From Hominenteromicrobium mulieris (lineage in GTDB: Bacteria; Bacillota; Clostridia; Oscillospirales; Acutalibacteraceae), in assembly GCF_020687165.1 (NCBI RefSeq), contig NZ_JAJEQC010000003.1: 64,000 nucleotides of DNA; one strand, given 5' to 3'. Below, piece after piece: positions 1 through 7,871 of this stretch. The position numbers were made by a program, and so were the translations under genes. The stretch's first letter is position 1; every line of letters starts with the position of its first letter. The notes below the pieces were generated by a model that saw only the letters and a program-made list of their open reading frames with translations, made no database searches and was not told the origin of the DNA.

Positions 1-2
1 AT

Positions 3-416
3 GACATTAAAGCAGAATATATGCCTCAAACTTATGAAGACCTGCTGGATTTGGATGTTACACCGGTTGATTACCTTGATAAAACAGGAGATAAAGAAGA
101 GCGTACAAGAATTAGAACATACCTTGGTTCACTTAAATACACACCAGATGAAATGGAGCATCCGATTCGGGAGTTATCAGGCGGACAAAAGGCGAAAGTG
201 CTTCTCTTGAGGATGAGCTTAAGTGGTGCAAATGTTCTTATTCTGGATGAACCGACAAGAAATTTTTCACCATTGTCCGGTCCGGTAATAAGAAAAATGC
301 TCCGAGAATTTCCGGGGGCTGTCATTAGCATTTCTCACGATAGAAAGTATATTGAAGAGGTGTGCGATAAAATATATCAGCTAAATCCTAATGGATTACA
401 GCTAATTGGTGATTGA
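3..416 (+). CDS. ABC-F family ATPase, C-terminal fragment (5' end outside window)
   Basis: The frame is open to the left edge, so only the last ~137 residues of the second nucleotide-binding domain are visible. The ABC signature LSGGQ lies at about 174-188, Walker B with LILDEPT follows at about 237-257, and an H-loop ISHD comes near the end. ABC-F proteins are soluble twin-ATPase proteins that act on the ribosome; some protect it from lincosamides, pleuromutilins or streptogramins, others are housekeeping. The adjacent lincosamide-nucleotidyltransferase-like gene and the AT-rich base composition suggest a resistance context, but the specificity linker is missing from view, so resistance is inference only. 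The downstream gene starts 84 bases later on the same strand. Confidence 0.8.
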   Translation, partial: DIKAEYMPQTYEDLLDLDVTPVDYLDKTGDKEERTRIRTYLGSLKYTPDEMEHPIRELSGGQKAKVLLLRMSLSGANVLILDEPTRNFSPLSGPVIRKMLREFPGAVISISHDRKYIEEVCDKIYQLNPNGLQLIGD

Positions 417-500
417 TAACAAAAAGGATGAAAGACTGACAAATTTCAGGCTTTTAGTGAGTTGGAAAGCATACAAAGATTTGAATTTGGAGGATAGATT

Positions 501-998
501 ATGGTACGTACAGAAGATGCATGTGAAATTATAAAATATGCTTTGCAAAACGAAATTAAAGTATATTTAGATGGCGGATGGGGTGTTGATGCACTTCTTA
601 AAAGAGAATCAAGAATACACAATGATATTGATTTGTTTGTTGAACTGAAACATTATCATGATTATATTTATGTGATTAAGCAGCATGGATTTGAGGAAGT
701 AAATACTGATTATACAACGGATGGTCATACTGTCTGGAAAGATGATAAACAAAGAATCATTGATTTACATTGTTTTGAATTTACAGATGACGGAATTGTT
801 TATGAGGGAGATATATTTCCATCAAAAACTTTTTCCGGTATTGGAAAAGTTGGAGATATAACTGTTTCTTGTATTGAACCATTGAGTCAGGTAATGCTTC
901 ATTTGGGATATGAACACGATAAAAATGATGTGCATGATGTGATGCTGTTGTGTGAAACATTTCAAATAGCAATACCAGATGAATATAAGGAAAAGTAA
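501..998 (+). CDS. LinA/Lnu-family lincosamide O-nucleotidyltransferase-like protein
   Basis: 165 residues, the usual length for small Lnu-type nucleotidyltransferases, which inactivate lincosamides by adding a nucleotide to a hydroxyl. The N-terminal block DGGWGVDALL (about residues 24-33) followed by HNDIDL is the nucleotidyltransferase core with the metal-binding Asp-x-Asp pattern. Later family-like features are the IDLH strand and the GYEHDKNDVHD stretch near residues 134-146. A strong GGAGG lies 8 bases before the ATG. The gene is much richer in A and T than the chromosome to its right, which suggests horizontal transfer, and it follows an ABC-F gene. The exact lnu class cannot be named, and a different small-molecule substrate is possible. 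Confidence 0.75.
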   Translation: MVRTEDACEIIKYALQNEIKVYLDGGWGVDALLKRESRIHNDIDLFVELKHYHDYIYVIKQHGFEEVNTDYTTDGHTVWKDDKQRIIDLHCFEFTDDGIVYEGDIFPSKTFSGIGKVGDITVSCIEPLSQVMLHLGYEHDKNDVHDVMLLCETFQIAIPDEYKEK

Positions 999-1072
999 AA
1001 TTTCAGTTTTGTGTTGAATCTCTAAGCAAAATAGCTTATAATTTGACATGCTACATATAGTTATTATCCACA

Positions 1073-1115
1073 GTTATCGAGTAGGTGTTATCAATGCCGA
1101 TAACAAAATGATAAC
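1073..1115. repeat. GTTATC/GATAAC hexamer cluster (two nested inverted pairs)
   Basis: GTTATC occurs at 1073-1078 and 1087-1092, and its complement GATAAC at 1099-1104 and 1110-1115, so the four copies form a nested, nearly symmetric palindrome over 43 bases. Such arrangements can be protein-binding or recombination sites. Here it sits in the AT-rich gene-free stretch between the nucleotidyltransferase gene and chromosomal DNA. Its function is not known. Confidence 0.5.
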
Positions 1116-1156
1116 ATTAGCTCGTATAGGCAGGATAATATGGATATATCAAATAA

Positions 1157-1312
1157 TCAAAAGAACGAGAAACATTACAGAGAATAATTCCTAAACAAAA
1201 AGCGTTAGTCTTTGTAGAATTTGAGTAATACCCGAAAGGTCAAAAAGCCTTGAAAAAGCTGGACTTTTGTGCCCGGGAATTGCTCCGTGACAACAAAATG
1301 GCAACATTTTAG
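1157..1312 (+). pseudogene. Possible coding remnant, unidentified
   Basis: Read in one plus-strand frame this gives about 50 plausible residues (RETLQRIIPKQ, then after a TAA near 1214 GQKALKKLDFCARELL) before TAG at 1310-1312. The composition looks protein-like, with amphipathic Lys/Leu/Arg patterns, but there is no start, no ribosome binding site and an internal stop. It may be debris of a mobile-element gene. This is a weak call. Confidence 0.2.
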
Positions 1313-1325
1313 ATTATCCAAGAAT

Positions 1326-1370
1326 AAAGAGCTATCTGATTTCTGTTAGAGAAGTCAGATAGCTCTTTTT
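1326..1370. terminator. Bidirectional rho-independent terminator
   Basis: A perfect 14-bp stem (AAAGAGCTATCTGA at 1326-1339 and its complement at 1355-1368) is followed by a T-run on the plus strand, with a shorter T-rich stretch on the other strand. It lies 17 bases past the stop of the minus-strand DUF3048 gene and can end transcription from both sides. Confidence 0.85.
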
Positions 1371-1387
1371 GTCTGTTTTCTTAACTT

Positions 1388-2527
1388 TTACCCTTCAACC
1401 TTGCAGTTTCCCGCATAGGTGAACGCAATGTAGGACTTACCGCGATTGAGCTGCAACTCGTTGCCGTTCGCATCAAAGAACTTCAGCGGGTCATACATAC
1501 CGGCCTTAGACCAAGTAATCGGCACCATTTTGCCCTCGGAAATATAGTAGCCCTTTGCATTTTCGCCGCCTTCCCAATCCACATACTTGATCACTTCGTC
1601 ACCGGGATATGGCTTGATCTCCGTCTCAAGAACGATCACATTTTCAAACTTGAGCTGTTCTTTGGAAATGCCGTCCATATGCGGGCTATCTTTAAAGTTC
1701 TTGAGGTATTCATGATTTTCTTCATCATAAGTAAAAACACTGTAATTTGCACCGAAATCCACACGCACCTTTTGGGCATCTTCGCCGTTCGGTACGGCAT
1801 TTTTATCCATTTCAACAAAATTAAAAGCTGTACCTGTTTTGTCCTCTTTTAAATCGGTGCGCACTTTATCTTTTTCCAAAACACTCGGGAAATTCGGCCC
1901 ATGAAATACACCGGTGTGTTCCCACGCATAACCGCTTTCATAACGCGCCTTATCTCTGCCGAAGCAATCACCGAGGCCATATTCATCGCCGTCATACTGA
2001 TCGATATCCATGCTGTTGACTGTAGGGCGCGCAACAGACTCATTCATGCCCCAGTTTACATAAATTGCATCAAAACCAACTGCCAAAATCGGATAATAGT
2101 ATCGGCAGCTGCGAATGGAACAAACCTCGGGAATTTGGGTATAATCCCCATAAACGGCCATCAAACGGGTCAGGTCGTATTCCACCGGTAACTCAAAAAC
2201 AAGATCTGCGGCGGAGATGCCATATTGCGGCAGGGCAGCGTCTACGTTATTCACCATTACGGCGACAGGACGTTTGCCGATGGCGCCGTCCGTCAAGGTC
2301 GGCAGGCCGGTGAGCAGGTTCACATTCGCCGGTTCCGCGGAAGGTGCTTCCGTGGGTGCTGCGGTGCTCTCTGCTGCGGAAGATTCCGCCTCTGCCGTCG
2401 GAGCAGCCGTGGCAGTCGCTTCCGGCTCGCTTGCGGCGCTCTCCTCCGTCGGTTTTGATCCGCAGCCCGCGAACACAGTCAGGCTGAGCAGCAAGGCGCT
2501 GCACAGCGCAAATATTCTCTTTTTCAA
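1388..2527 (-). CDS. DUF3048 (YerB-like) lipoprotein
   Basis: 379 residues from a TTG start. GGAGG lies 8 bases before this TTG, while an in-frame TTG three codons upstream directly abuts the GGAGG and is too close. Residues 1-22 form a lipoprotein signal with lipobox VFAGC (Cys22 would be lipidated). Residues 23 to about 68 are a low-complexity Ala/Ser/Thr/Glu/Pro linker, and the rest is the DUF3048 region of Bacillus YerB-like proteins, including the block CSIRSCRYYY. The protein is expected on the outer face of the membrane; its function is unknown. It is a single-gene unit with its own promoter at 2563-2591 and terminator at 1326-1370. Confidence 0.85.
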   Translation of the reverse strand: MKKRIFALCSALLLSLTVFAGCGSKPTEESAASEPEATATAAPTAEAESSAAESTAAPTEAPSAEPANVNLLTGLPTLTDGAIGKRPVAVMVNNVDAALPQYGISAADLVFELPVEYDLTRLMAVYGDYTQIPEVCSIRSCRYYYPILAVGFDAIYVNWGMNESVARPTVNSMDIDQYDGDEYGLGDCFGRDKARYESGYAWEHTGVFHGPNFPSVLEKDKVRTDLKEDKTGTAFNFVEMDKNAVPNGEDAQKVRVDFGANYSVFTYDEENHEYLKNFKDSPHMDGISKEQLKFENVIVLETEIKPYPGDEVIKYVDWEGGENAKGYYISEGKMVPITWSKAGMYDPLKFFDANGNELQLNRGKSYIAFTYAGNCKVEG

Positions 2528-2562
2528 TTTTATCAACCTCCATTTGTTGATTTCTGCTATTT

Positions 2563-2591
2563 ATTATAGTCCAAAGCGCACCGGATTGCAA
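2563..2591 (-). promoter_or_regulatory. Promoter of the DUF3048 lipoprotein gene
   Basis: On the minus strand TTGCAA (2586-2591), a 17-base spacer and TATAAT (2563-2568). The -10 box is perfect; the -35 box is the TTGCAA variant seen at four other promoters in this window. Confidence 0.75.
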
Positions 2592-2689
2592 CAAAAAATG
2601 CACGAAAATTGTCAGGCAGCGCCAAAATGTCGATACCAAGCTGTACAACGAGCGCAAAGTTGAAAATGTAAAGAGCTTATATAGCAAAA

Positions 2690-2719
2690 TATCCCCCGCT
2701 CTGTACAGAACGGAGGATA
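2690..2719 (-). terminator. Terminator of the hrcA-grpE-dnaK-dnaJ operon
   Basis: A 14-bp stem with two G-U pairs when read on the minus strand (TATCCTCCGTTCTG and its partner), followed by a short T-rich stretch. It starts 18 bases after the dnaJ stop. Confidence 0.75.
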
Positions 2720-2737
2720 CTTTAAACTTTCATGTGT

Positions 2738-3895
2738 TTAGTCTTCAAACAGGTCTTTGATCTTGCCGAAGAAGCTTTTACGCTTCTGATAGTTCTTTTC
2801 GTCGGCATTCTGTTCAAATTCCTGCAAAAGCTCTTTTTGGCGCTTGCTCAGGTTTTTCGGCACTTCAACGGTTACGCGCACGTACTGGTCGCCGCGTCCT
2901 CTGCCGTTGATGCTCTGAATACCCTTGCCCTTGAGCTTGAACACGTCGCCCGGCTGCGTGCCCTCGTGTACGGTGTAGCTCACCTTACCGTCGAGCGTCG
3001 GCACCGTGACTTCCGCGCCGAGTGCAGCCTGCGTGAACGTGATTGGCATATCGCACCAAACGTCGTTGCCGCGGCGCGTGAAAATGGCATGCGGACGAAC
3101 TGTAATGTATACGTGCAGGTCGCCGTTCGGACCGCCGTTGGAACCGGCATTGCCCTTGCCGCCGACATTCAGAATCTGATCGTCATCGATACCCGCCGGA
3201 ACGGAAATCTCGATCGTCTTCTGGCGGCGGATCTTACCCTTGCCGTCGCACGTTTTGCACGGGGTATCGACAATCTGGCCTCTGCCGTGGCAGCGGTCGC
3301 ACGTGCTTGTGGACTGCACCACGCCGAACGGTGTGCGCTGGTTGATGCGCACCTGGCCGGAGCCGCCGCAGTTCGGGCAGGTCTTGGGGCTTGTGCCCTT
3401 AGCCGCGCCGGAGCCGTTGCAATCCGGGCAATTTTCGATCTGGTGGTAGGTCACATTTTTCTTGCAGCCCTTTGCCGCTTCCTCAAACGAAAGGGTGACG
3501 CTTGCCTCTACGTCACTGCCGCGGCGCGGTGCGTTCGGGTTCGCACGGCGTCCGCCGCCCCCGAAACCGCCACCGAAGAAGCTGTCGAAAATATCGGTAA
3601 AATCAAAACCGCCTGCGCCGCCGGCATACGGATTTCCGCCGCCCGCGCCGCCGCCGAAGTTCGGGTCTACGCCCGCAAAGCCGAACTGGTCGTAGCGCAC
3701 CTTCTTGTCTTTATCAGAAAGTACCTCATACGCTTCGTTGACTTCCTTAAACTTCGCTTCCGCATTTTTATCTCCGGGATTCAAGTCCGGGTGGTATTGC
3801 TTTGCAAGCTTGCGGTACGCCTTTTTAATCACATCGTCTGATGCGCTCTTATCGACCCCAAGCACTTCATAATAATCTCTTTTGTTGTCCGCCAT
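2738..3895 (-). CDS. dnaJ: Chaperone protein DnaJ
   Basis: 385-residue class I DnaJ co-chaperone that stimulates the ATPase of DnaK and delivers unfolded clients in the cytoplasm. The J domain has its HPD motif at residues 35-37. A Gly/Phe-rich linker spans about 75-125. The zinc-binding region has four CxxCxGxG repeats (CPDCNGSG, CPNCGGSG, CDRCHGRG, CKTCDGKG), and a C-terminal substrate-binding part follows. It is the last gene of hrcA-grpE-dnaK-dnaJ, 84 bases after dnaK with a hairpin in the gap (3926-3953) that may lower its expression relative to dnaK. Length and domain order are typical. Confidence 0.97.
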   Translation of the reverse strand: MADNKRDYYEVLGVDKSASDDVIKKAYRKLAKQYHPDLNPGDKNAEAKFKEVNEAYEVLSDKDKKVRYDQFGFAGVDPNFGGGAGGGNPYAGGAGGFDFTDIFDSFFGGGFGGGGRRANPNAPRRGSDVEASVTLSFEEAAKGCKKNVTYHQIENCPDCNGSGAAKGTSPKTCPNCGGSGQVRINQRTPFGVVQSTSTCDRCHGRGQIVDTPCKTCDGKGKIRRQKTIEISVPAGIDDDQILNVGGKGNAGSNGGPNGDLHVYITVRPHAIFTRRGNDVWCDMPITFTQAALGAEVTVPTLDGKVSYTVHEGTQPGDVFKLKGKGIQSINGRGRGDQYVRVTVEVPKNLSKRQKELLQEFEQNADEKNYQKRKSFFGKIKDLFED

Positions 3896-3925
3896 CCGCT
3901 GTCATCTCCTCGCAAACTCCAAAAG

Positions 3926-3953
3926 GCAAGGGACGCCTTTCGGCTCCCCTTGC
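3926..3953 (-). terminator. Intercistronic hairpin between dnaK and dnaJ
   Basis: On the minus strand GCAAGGG pairs with CCCTTGC around an inner GCC-GAAA-GGC stem, followed by a short T-run. It could act as a partial terminator or as an mRNA-stabilising or processing hairpin that sets the DnaK:DnaJ ratio. Confidence 0.55.
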
Positions 3954-3979
3954 ACTTTTGAACGTGTCATTTATAAAAC

Positions 3980-5815
3980 TTAATCGACGTCCTTGTAGTC
4001 TGCGTCGTAAACGTCACCGTTCGGGTTCTGGCCGCCCTGCTGCGGGTTTGCGCCCGGGGCTGCCTGCTCGCCCTGCTGCGGTGCACTTGCCTTATACAGC
4101 TTCTCACTAACCGCGTAAATCGCCTTCTGCAGCTCATCCATGCCGGACTTGATCTCCTCGACCGTGCCGTTCTGCATGGTGGTCTTCAGAGCTGCAACCT
4201 TGTTGTTCACTTCGGTCTTGTCCGCCTCTTCCAGCTTGTCGCCGCTCTCGTTTACGAGCTTCTCCGCCTGGTAGCAGAGGTTCTCTGCGTTGTTCTTCGT
4301 CTCAACCTCTTCACGGCGCTTCTTGTCTTCCTCTGCAAACTGCTCAGCCGCCTTAACAGCCTTATCGATGTCTTCCTTGCTCATGTTGGAGGAAGAAGAA
4401 ATCGTGATGTGCTGTTCCTTACCGGTACCGAGATCCTTAGCGGAAACATTTACGATGCCGTTTGCGTCGATGTCAAATGTAACTTCAATCTGGGGGATGC
4501 CGCGCGGAGCCGGAGCGATGCCGTCGAGCTTAAAGAGACCCAGCTGCTTGTTATCGCGTGCAAATTCACGCTCGCCCTGCAGAACGTTGACCTCAACCTG
4601 CGTCTGACCATCAGCCGCCGTGGAGAAAATCTGGCTCTTCTTGGTCGGGATAGTGGTGTTTCTGTCGATGATCTTCGTCATCACACCGCCCATGGTCTCA
4701 ACACCGAGAGAAAGCGGAGTAACGTCAAGCAACAGCAAGCCCTGAACTTCGCCGCCGAGAACGCCTGCCTGAAGTGCGGCGCCGATTGCAACGCATTCGT
4801 CCGGGTTGATGCCCTTGAACGGCTCTTTGCCGATAAGCTTCTTAACTGCTTCCTGAACAGCCGGAATTCTGGAGGAACCGCCGACCATGAGAACCTTGTT
4901 GATCTCACCGATGGAGAGGCCGGAGTCGCTCAGTGCTTGACGAACCGGGCCCATGGTCTTCTCAACGAGGTCTGCGGTGAGCTCGTTGAACTTTGCTCTG
5001 GAGAGCGTGAGGTCAAGGTGCTTCGGGCCGGTCGCATCCGCCGTGATGAACGGCAGGTTGATGGAAGCGCTCGTCATGCCGGAAAGCTCGATTTTTGCCT
5101 TCTCTGCCGCTTCCTTAATACGCTGCATAGCCATCTTATCGCCGGAAAGGTCGATGCCGTCGGAAACCTTGAAGCTGTTGATGATCCAATCCATGACGCG
5201 CTTATCAAAGTCGTCGCCGCCAAGGCGGTTATTGCCGGCCGTAGCCAGAACCTCCTGTACGCCGTCGCCCATCTCAATGATGGAAACATCGAACGTACCG
5301 CCGCCGAGGTCATAAACCATGATCTTCTGGTCGTCTTCCTTATCGATACCGTAGGACAGTGCTGCTGCCGTCGGCTCGTTGATGATACGCTTTACATCGA
5401 GGCCCGCGATCTTGCCTGCGTCCTTCGTTGCCTGACGCTGTGCGTCCGTGAAGTACGCCGGAACGGTGATAACTGCGCTCGTAACGCTCTCGCCGAGGTA
5501 AGCTTCCGCGTCGCCCTTCAGCTTCTGGAGGATCATTGCGGAGATTTCCTGCGGGGTGTAGCTCTTACCGTCGATCGTCACCTTGTGGTCTGTGCCCATC
5601 TCTCTCTTAATAGAGGAGATCGTGCGGTCCGGGTTCGTAATCGCCTGACGCTTTGCGACCTGACCGACCATGCGCTCGCCTGTCTTGGAGAATGCCACGA
5701 CGGACGGGGTGGTTCTTGCGCCTTCTGCGTTTGCGATAACGACCGGCTCGCCGCCTTCAATAACCGCTACGCAAGAGTTTGTTGTACCAAGGTCAATACC
5801 AATTGTCTTTGCCAT
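3980..5815 (-). CDS. dnaK: Molecular chaperone DnaK (Hsp70)
   Basis: 611 residues, typical for Firmicutes DnaK. The ATP-driven chaperone binds exposed hydrophobic segments with DnaJ and GrpE. The N-terminal actin-like ATPase begins with the phosphate-1 motif GIDLGTTNSCVAV and later has YDLGGGTFDVS and MVGGSSRIPAV. The substrate-binding domain follows (NTTIPTKKS, ISAKDLGTG-like VSAKDLGTG), and the helical lid ends in a Gln/Gly/Pro-rich tail finishing DADYKDVD. AAGGAAGG precedes the ATG. Third gene of the hrcA operon, 71 bases after grpE and heat-regulated through CIRCE. Nothing unusual seen. Confidence 0.98.
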   Translation of the reverse strand: MAKTIGIDLGTTNSCVAVIEGGEPVVIANAEGARTTPSVVAFSKTGERMVGQVAKRQAITNPDRTISSIKREMGTDHKVTIDGKSYTPQEISAMILQKLKGDAEAYLGESVTSAVITVPAYFTDAQRQATKDAGKIAGLDVKRIINEPTAAALSYGIDKEDDQKIMVYDLGGGTFDVSIIEMGDGVQEVLATAGNNRLGGDDFDKRVMDWIINSFKVSDGIDLSGDKMAMQRIKEAAEKAKIELSGMTSASINLPFITADATGPKHLDLTLSRAKFNELTADLVEKTMGPVRQALSDSGLSIGEINKVLMVGGSSRIPAVQEAVKKLIGKEPFKGINPDECVAIGAALQAGVLGGEVQGLLLLDVTPLSLGVETMGGVMTKIIDRNTTIPTKKSQIFSTAADGQTQVEVNVLQGEREFARDNKQLGLFKLDGIAPAPRGIPQIEVTFDIDANGIVNVSAKDLGTGKEQHITISSSSNMSKEDIDKAVKAAEQFAEEDKKRREEVETKNNAENLCYQAEKLVNESGDKLEEADKTEVNNKVAALKTTMQNGTVEEIKSGMDELQKAIYAVSEKLYKASAPQQGEQAAPGANPQQGGQNPNGDVYDADYKDVD

Positions 5816-5886
5816 ATCAATTACCTTCCTTTAACTCAAATGAGTGTGTGAATTCTGAATTACTATATAAATGGATATTTGCTGAT

Positions 5887-6450
5887 TTAGTTTGCTACCT
5901 GTACCATGGCGTGTCTTACGACCTTATCGCCCAGCATGTAGCCCTTCTGGAACACTGCCGAAATGACGTTTTCGCCAAGCTCATCGCTTTCAATGTGCGC
6001 CACCGCGTTGTGCAGCGCCGGGTCAAACGGCTCGCCAACCTGACCGACTTCTCGGATGCCAAGCTTTTCAAAGCTCGCCTTAAATTGGTTTGCAATCATC
6101 TCAACGCCTTTTTTCATATCCTCTGCGGAGACATTTTCCTGTGCCAGTGCACGGTCGATATTATCGGCCACCGGCAAAATCGCGTTGATTGTATCGGAAA
6201 CGGCGTTATTGTAAACGGCGTTCTTTTCGTTTGCGGAACGCTTGCGGAAGTTATCGTACTCGGCAAGCACGCGCAGGTGCTGCTGCTTGTGGCTGTCGAA
6301 CTCCGCCTGCAAGCGGTCGTAATCCTCTTTCGGAATCTTCTCGCTCTTCTTTTTCTTTTTCTCCTTTTCCGCAGCCTTTGCAGATTCCTCTGCCGGCTCG
6401 GTATTCGCTTCCTGCTCGGGTTCCTGAACAGGCTTCTTTTCCTCTGCCAT
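5887..6450 (-). CDS. grpE: Nucleotide exchange factor GrpE
   Basis: 187 residues. GrpE dimers release ADP from DnaK to reset the chaperone cycle. The first ~50 residues are a charged Glu/Lys/Ala low-complexity tail. A long coiled-coil helix follows (about 50-100, with the LRVLAEYDNFRKR block), and the C-terminal beta domain contains GEPFDPALHNAV and the closing RHAMVQVAN. AAAGGAG lies before the ATG, and it sits 18 bases after hrcA in the same operon. The order hrcA-grpE-dnaK-dnaJ is the usual Firmicutes one. Confidence 0.96.
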   Translation of the reverse strand: MAEEKKPVQEPEQEANTEPAEESAKAAEKEKKKKKSEKIPKEDYDRLQAEFDSHKQQHLRVLAEYDNFRKRSANEKNAVYNNAVSDTINAILPVADNIDRALAQENVSAEDMKKGVEMIANQFKASFEKLGIREVGQVGEPFDPALHNAVAHIESDELGENVISAVFQKGYMLGDKVVRHAMVQVAN

Positions 6451-6468
6451 CTGGCAACGCTCCTTTCT

Positions 6469-7494
6469 CTATTCTTCCCGCATGATACGCGTAAGCATTT
6501 CGCCTACACGATCTGCGACATATGCTGTTTGTGCCGCGACGTGTGCGTACTGCATCCGCATCGGGCCGATCACGGCGACCGCGCCGGCATCTCTGCCGTT
6601 CACGCTGTACCGTGCGCAAATGACCGACGATTCCGCCAAGGCGTTCTGCCCGGTCTCTGTGCCGATCTTGATCTGCGTGCGGTTCTGCTTGCCTGCAAGA
6701 AGTTCTGTCAAAAGCTCCCGTCTTTCCAGAATATCCATCACCCGGCGTGCACCGCCAAGCTTGTATTCCGGGTAGAACAGCAGGTTCATCTGACCGCTTA
6801 CGGAAATTTCCGTCTGCATCGTTTCAAGCGCCACTTCCAAAAGCGCCGCCAGCGCCGGCGACATCAAAATTGCCATATTCCCCAGCGAAATCGCAAGGTT
6901 TTGCACAAACGCCCGGTTGATCTCCGCCACGTCGCGCCCTGTCACGCGCTCGTTGAGCACGCGGAAGAAAATGCGCATAATCTCGTTTGAAAGATCAAAG
7001 TCGCAGTGAAACACCTTGTTTTTCATGGTACCTGCGCTGCTCATCATAATGAGCATTGCGGTGCGGCGGCTCGTCTGCACGAACTGCACCGCCTTGATCT
7101 TTGCATCCGCGCCGCTCGGCGTGGTGCTCAACGCAAGGTACCGTGTAGAGGCCGCCAGCGTTTTCGCCGCGCCACGCAATAATCGTTCCGGGTCAAACGC
7201 GCTTTTTGCAAGCATCGCGTCTATCGTAAGCTTTTCGGCTTCCGTTAACGTTTTCGGCTGCATCAGCGCATCTACGAACTCGCGGTAGCCCTCCTGTGAA
7301 GGCACACGCCCCGCGGAGGTGTGCGGCTGTTCCAAAAGCCCCAGCTCCGTAAGCTCTGCCATCTCGTTGCGCACCGTTGCGGAAGAAACACCTGCTTTTT
7401 CCGCAATGGACTTGGAGCCCACCGGCTCGCCCGTGCGAATGTATCCGTCTACGATCGAGGCAAGTATATTTTGTTTGCGTTTTGTCAGTTCCAT
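6469..7494 (-). CDS. hrcA: Heat-inducible transcription repressor HrcA
   Basis: 341 residues. HrcA binds the CIRCE operator and represses class I heat-shock genes until chaperones become limiting. The N-terminal winged helix is clear (TKRKQNILASIVDGYIRTGE, then GVSSATVRNEMAELTELGLL at about residues 34-53), followed by the GAF-like dimerisation domain. It is the first gene of its own target operon. A perfect CIRCE element lies 18 bases upstream of the start, between the promoter and the GAGGTG ribosome binding site, so the operon is autoregulated. Confidence 0.96.
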   Translation of the reverse strand: MELTKRKQNILASIVDGYIRTGEPVGSKSIAEKAGVSSATVRNEMAELTELGLLEQPHTSAGRVPSQEGYREFVDALMQPKTLTEAEKLTIDAMLAKSAFDPERLLRGAAKTLAASTRYLALSTTPSGADAKIKAVQFVQTSRRTAMLIMMSSAGTMKNKVFHCDFDLSNEIMRIFFRVLNERVTGRDVAEINRAFVQNLAISLGNMAILMSPALAALLEVALETMQTEISVSGQMNLLFYPEYKLGGARRVMDILERRELLTELLAGKQNRTQIKIGTETGQNALAESSVICARYSVNGRDAGAVAVIGPMRMQYAHVAAQTAYVADRVGEMLTRIMREE

Positions 7495-7512
7495 ACTTGC
7501 ACCTCTCAGGTT

Positions 7513-7539
7513 TTAGCACTCTATGTTCTCGAGTGCTAA
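7513..7539 (-). promoter_or_regulatory. CIRCE operator (HrcA binding site)
   Basis: TTAGCACTC, nine spacer bases, GAGTGCTAA: both arms are perfect matches to the CIRCE consensus. It lies just downstream of the expected transcription start, so bound HrcA would block the promoter or its clearance. Confidence 0.97.
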
Positions 7540-7550
7540 CCCTTGTCTAT

Positions 7551-7579
7551 ACTATACTGCAAAGGTCAGGAATTGTCAA
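7551..7579 (-). promoter_or_regulatory. Vegetative promoter of the hrcA operon
   Basis: Minus strand: consensus TTGACA (7574-7579), a 17-base spacer and TATAGT (7551-7556). The predicted start near 7544 falls immediately before CIRCE. Confidence 0.9.
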
Positions 7580-7767
7580 CACCAAAATTTGTAAATACTT
7601 TGTGAATGTGCGAATTCTTCCCGTTCGGCATCTGTTTTGAAGCTGCTTTTAGCATTTCCGGCTCCACAGTGCCAAATTCCTGTTTATATATAAAGATACC
7701 GAAAAAAAGCGTCTTCGCCATAATTTCACTTTTTGTAATAGAATTTCAGGATTTTTTGTGCAAATTA

Positions 7768-7796
7768 TTGACATTTTACAAAAATTGTATTAAACT
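7768..7796 (+). promoter_or_regulatory. Promoter of the ABC-2 exporter operon
   Basis: Plus strand: TTGACA (7768-7773), a 17-base spacer and TAAACT (7791-7796). The transcript would carry a leader of about 70 bases before the ATPase gene. The 188 bases between this and the hrcA promoter are AT-rich and show no further gene. Confidence 0.75.
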
Positions 7797-7871
7797 GATA
7801 GCCCGTGTTTCAGTTTCTGTGTTCGCTTTAGCCCGAAAGTCCGTACCGTTAACGGAAAAGAGGAATAAACT

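Larger units (their letters stand above)
999..1325. other. AT-rich gene-free stretch at the edge of the acquired patch
   Basis: No intact gene is seen. The stretch holds a cluster of GTTATC/GATAAC hexamers at 1073-1115, and at 1157-1312 a run of coding-like codons on the plus strand interrupted by one TAA. The base composition resembles the resistance genes to the left rather than the DUF3048 gene to the right, so the boundary of the acquired DNA probably lies between here and the terminator at 1326-1370. No integrase, transposase or clear attachment repeat can be supported. Confidence 0.5.

Noticed and set aside
4409..5851. 480-codon plus-strand open frame
   Set aside because: Complete antisense overlap with dnaK; no ribosome binding site or domain motif.
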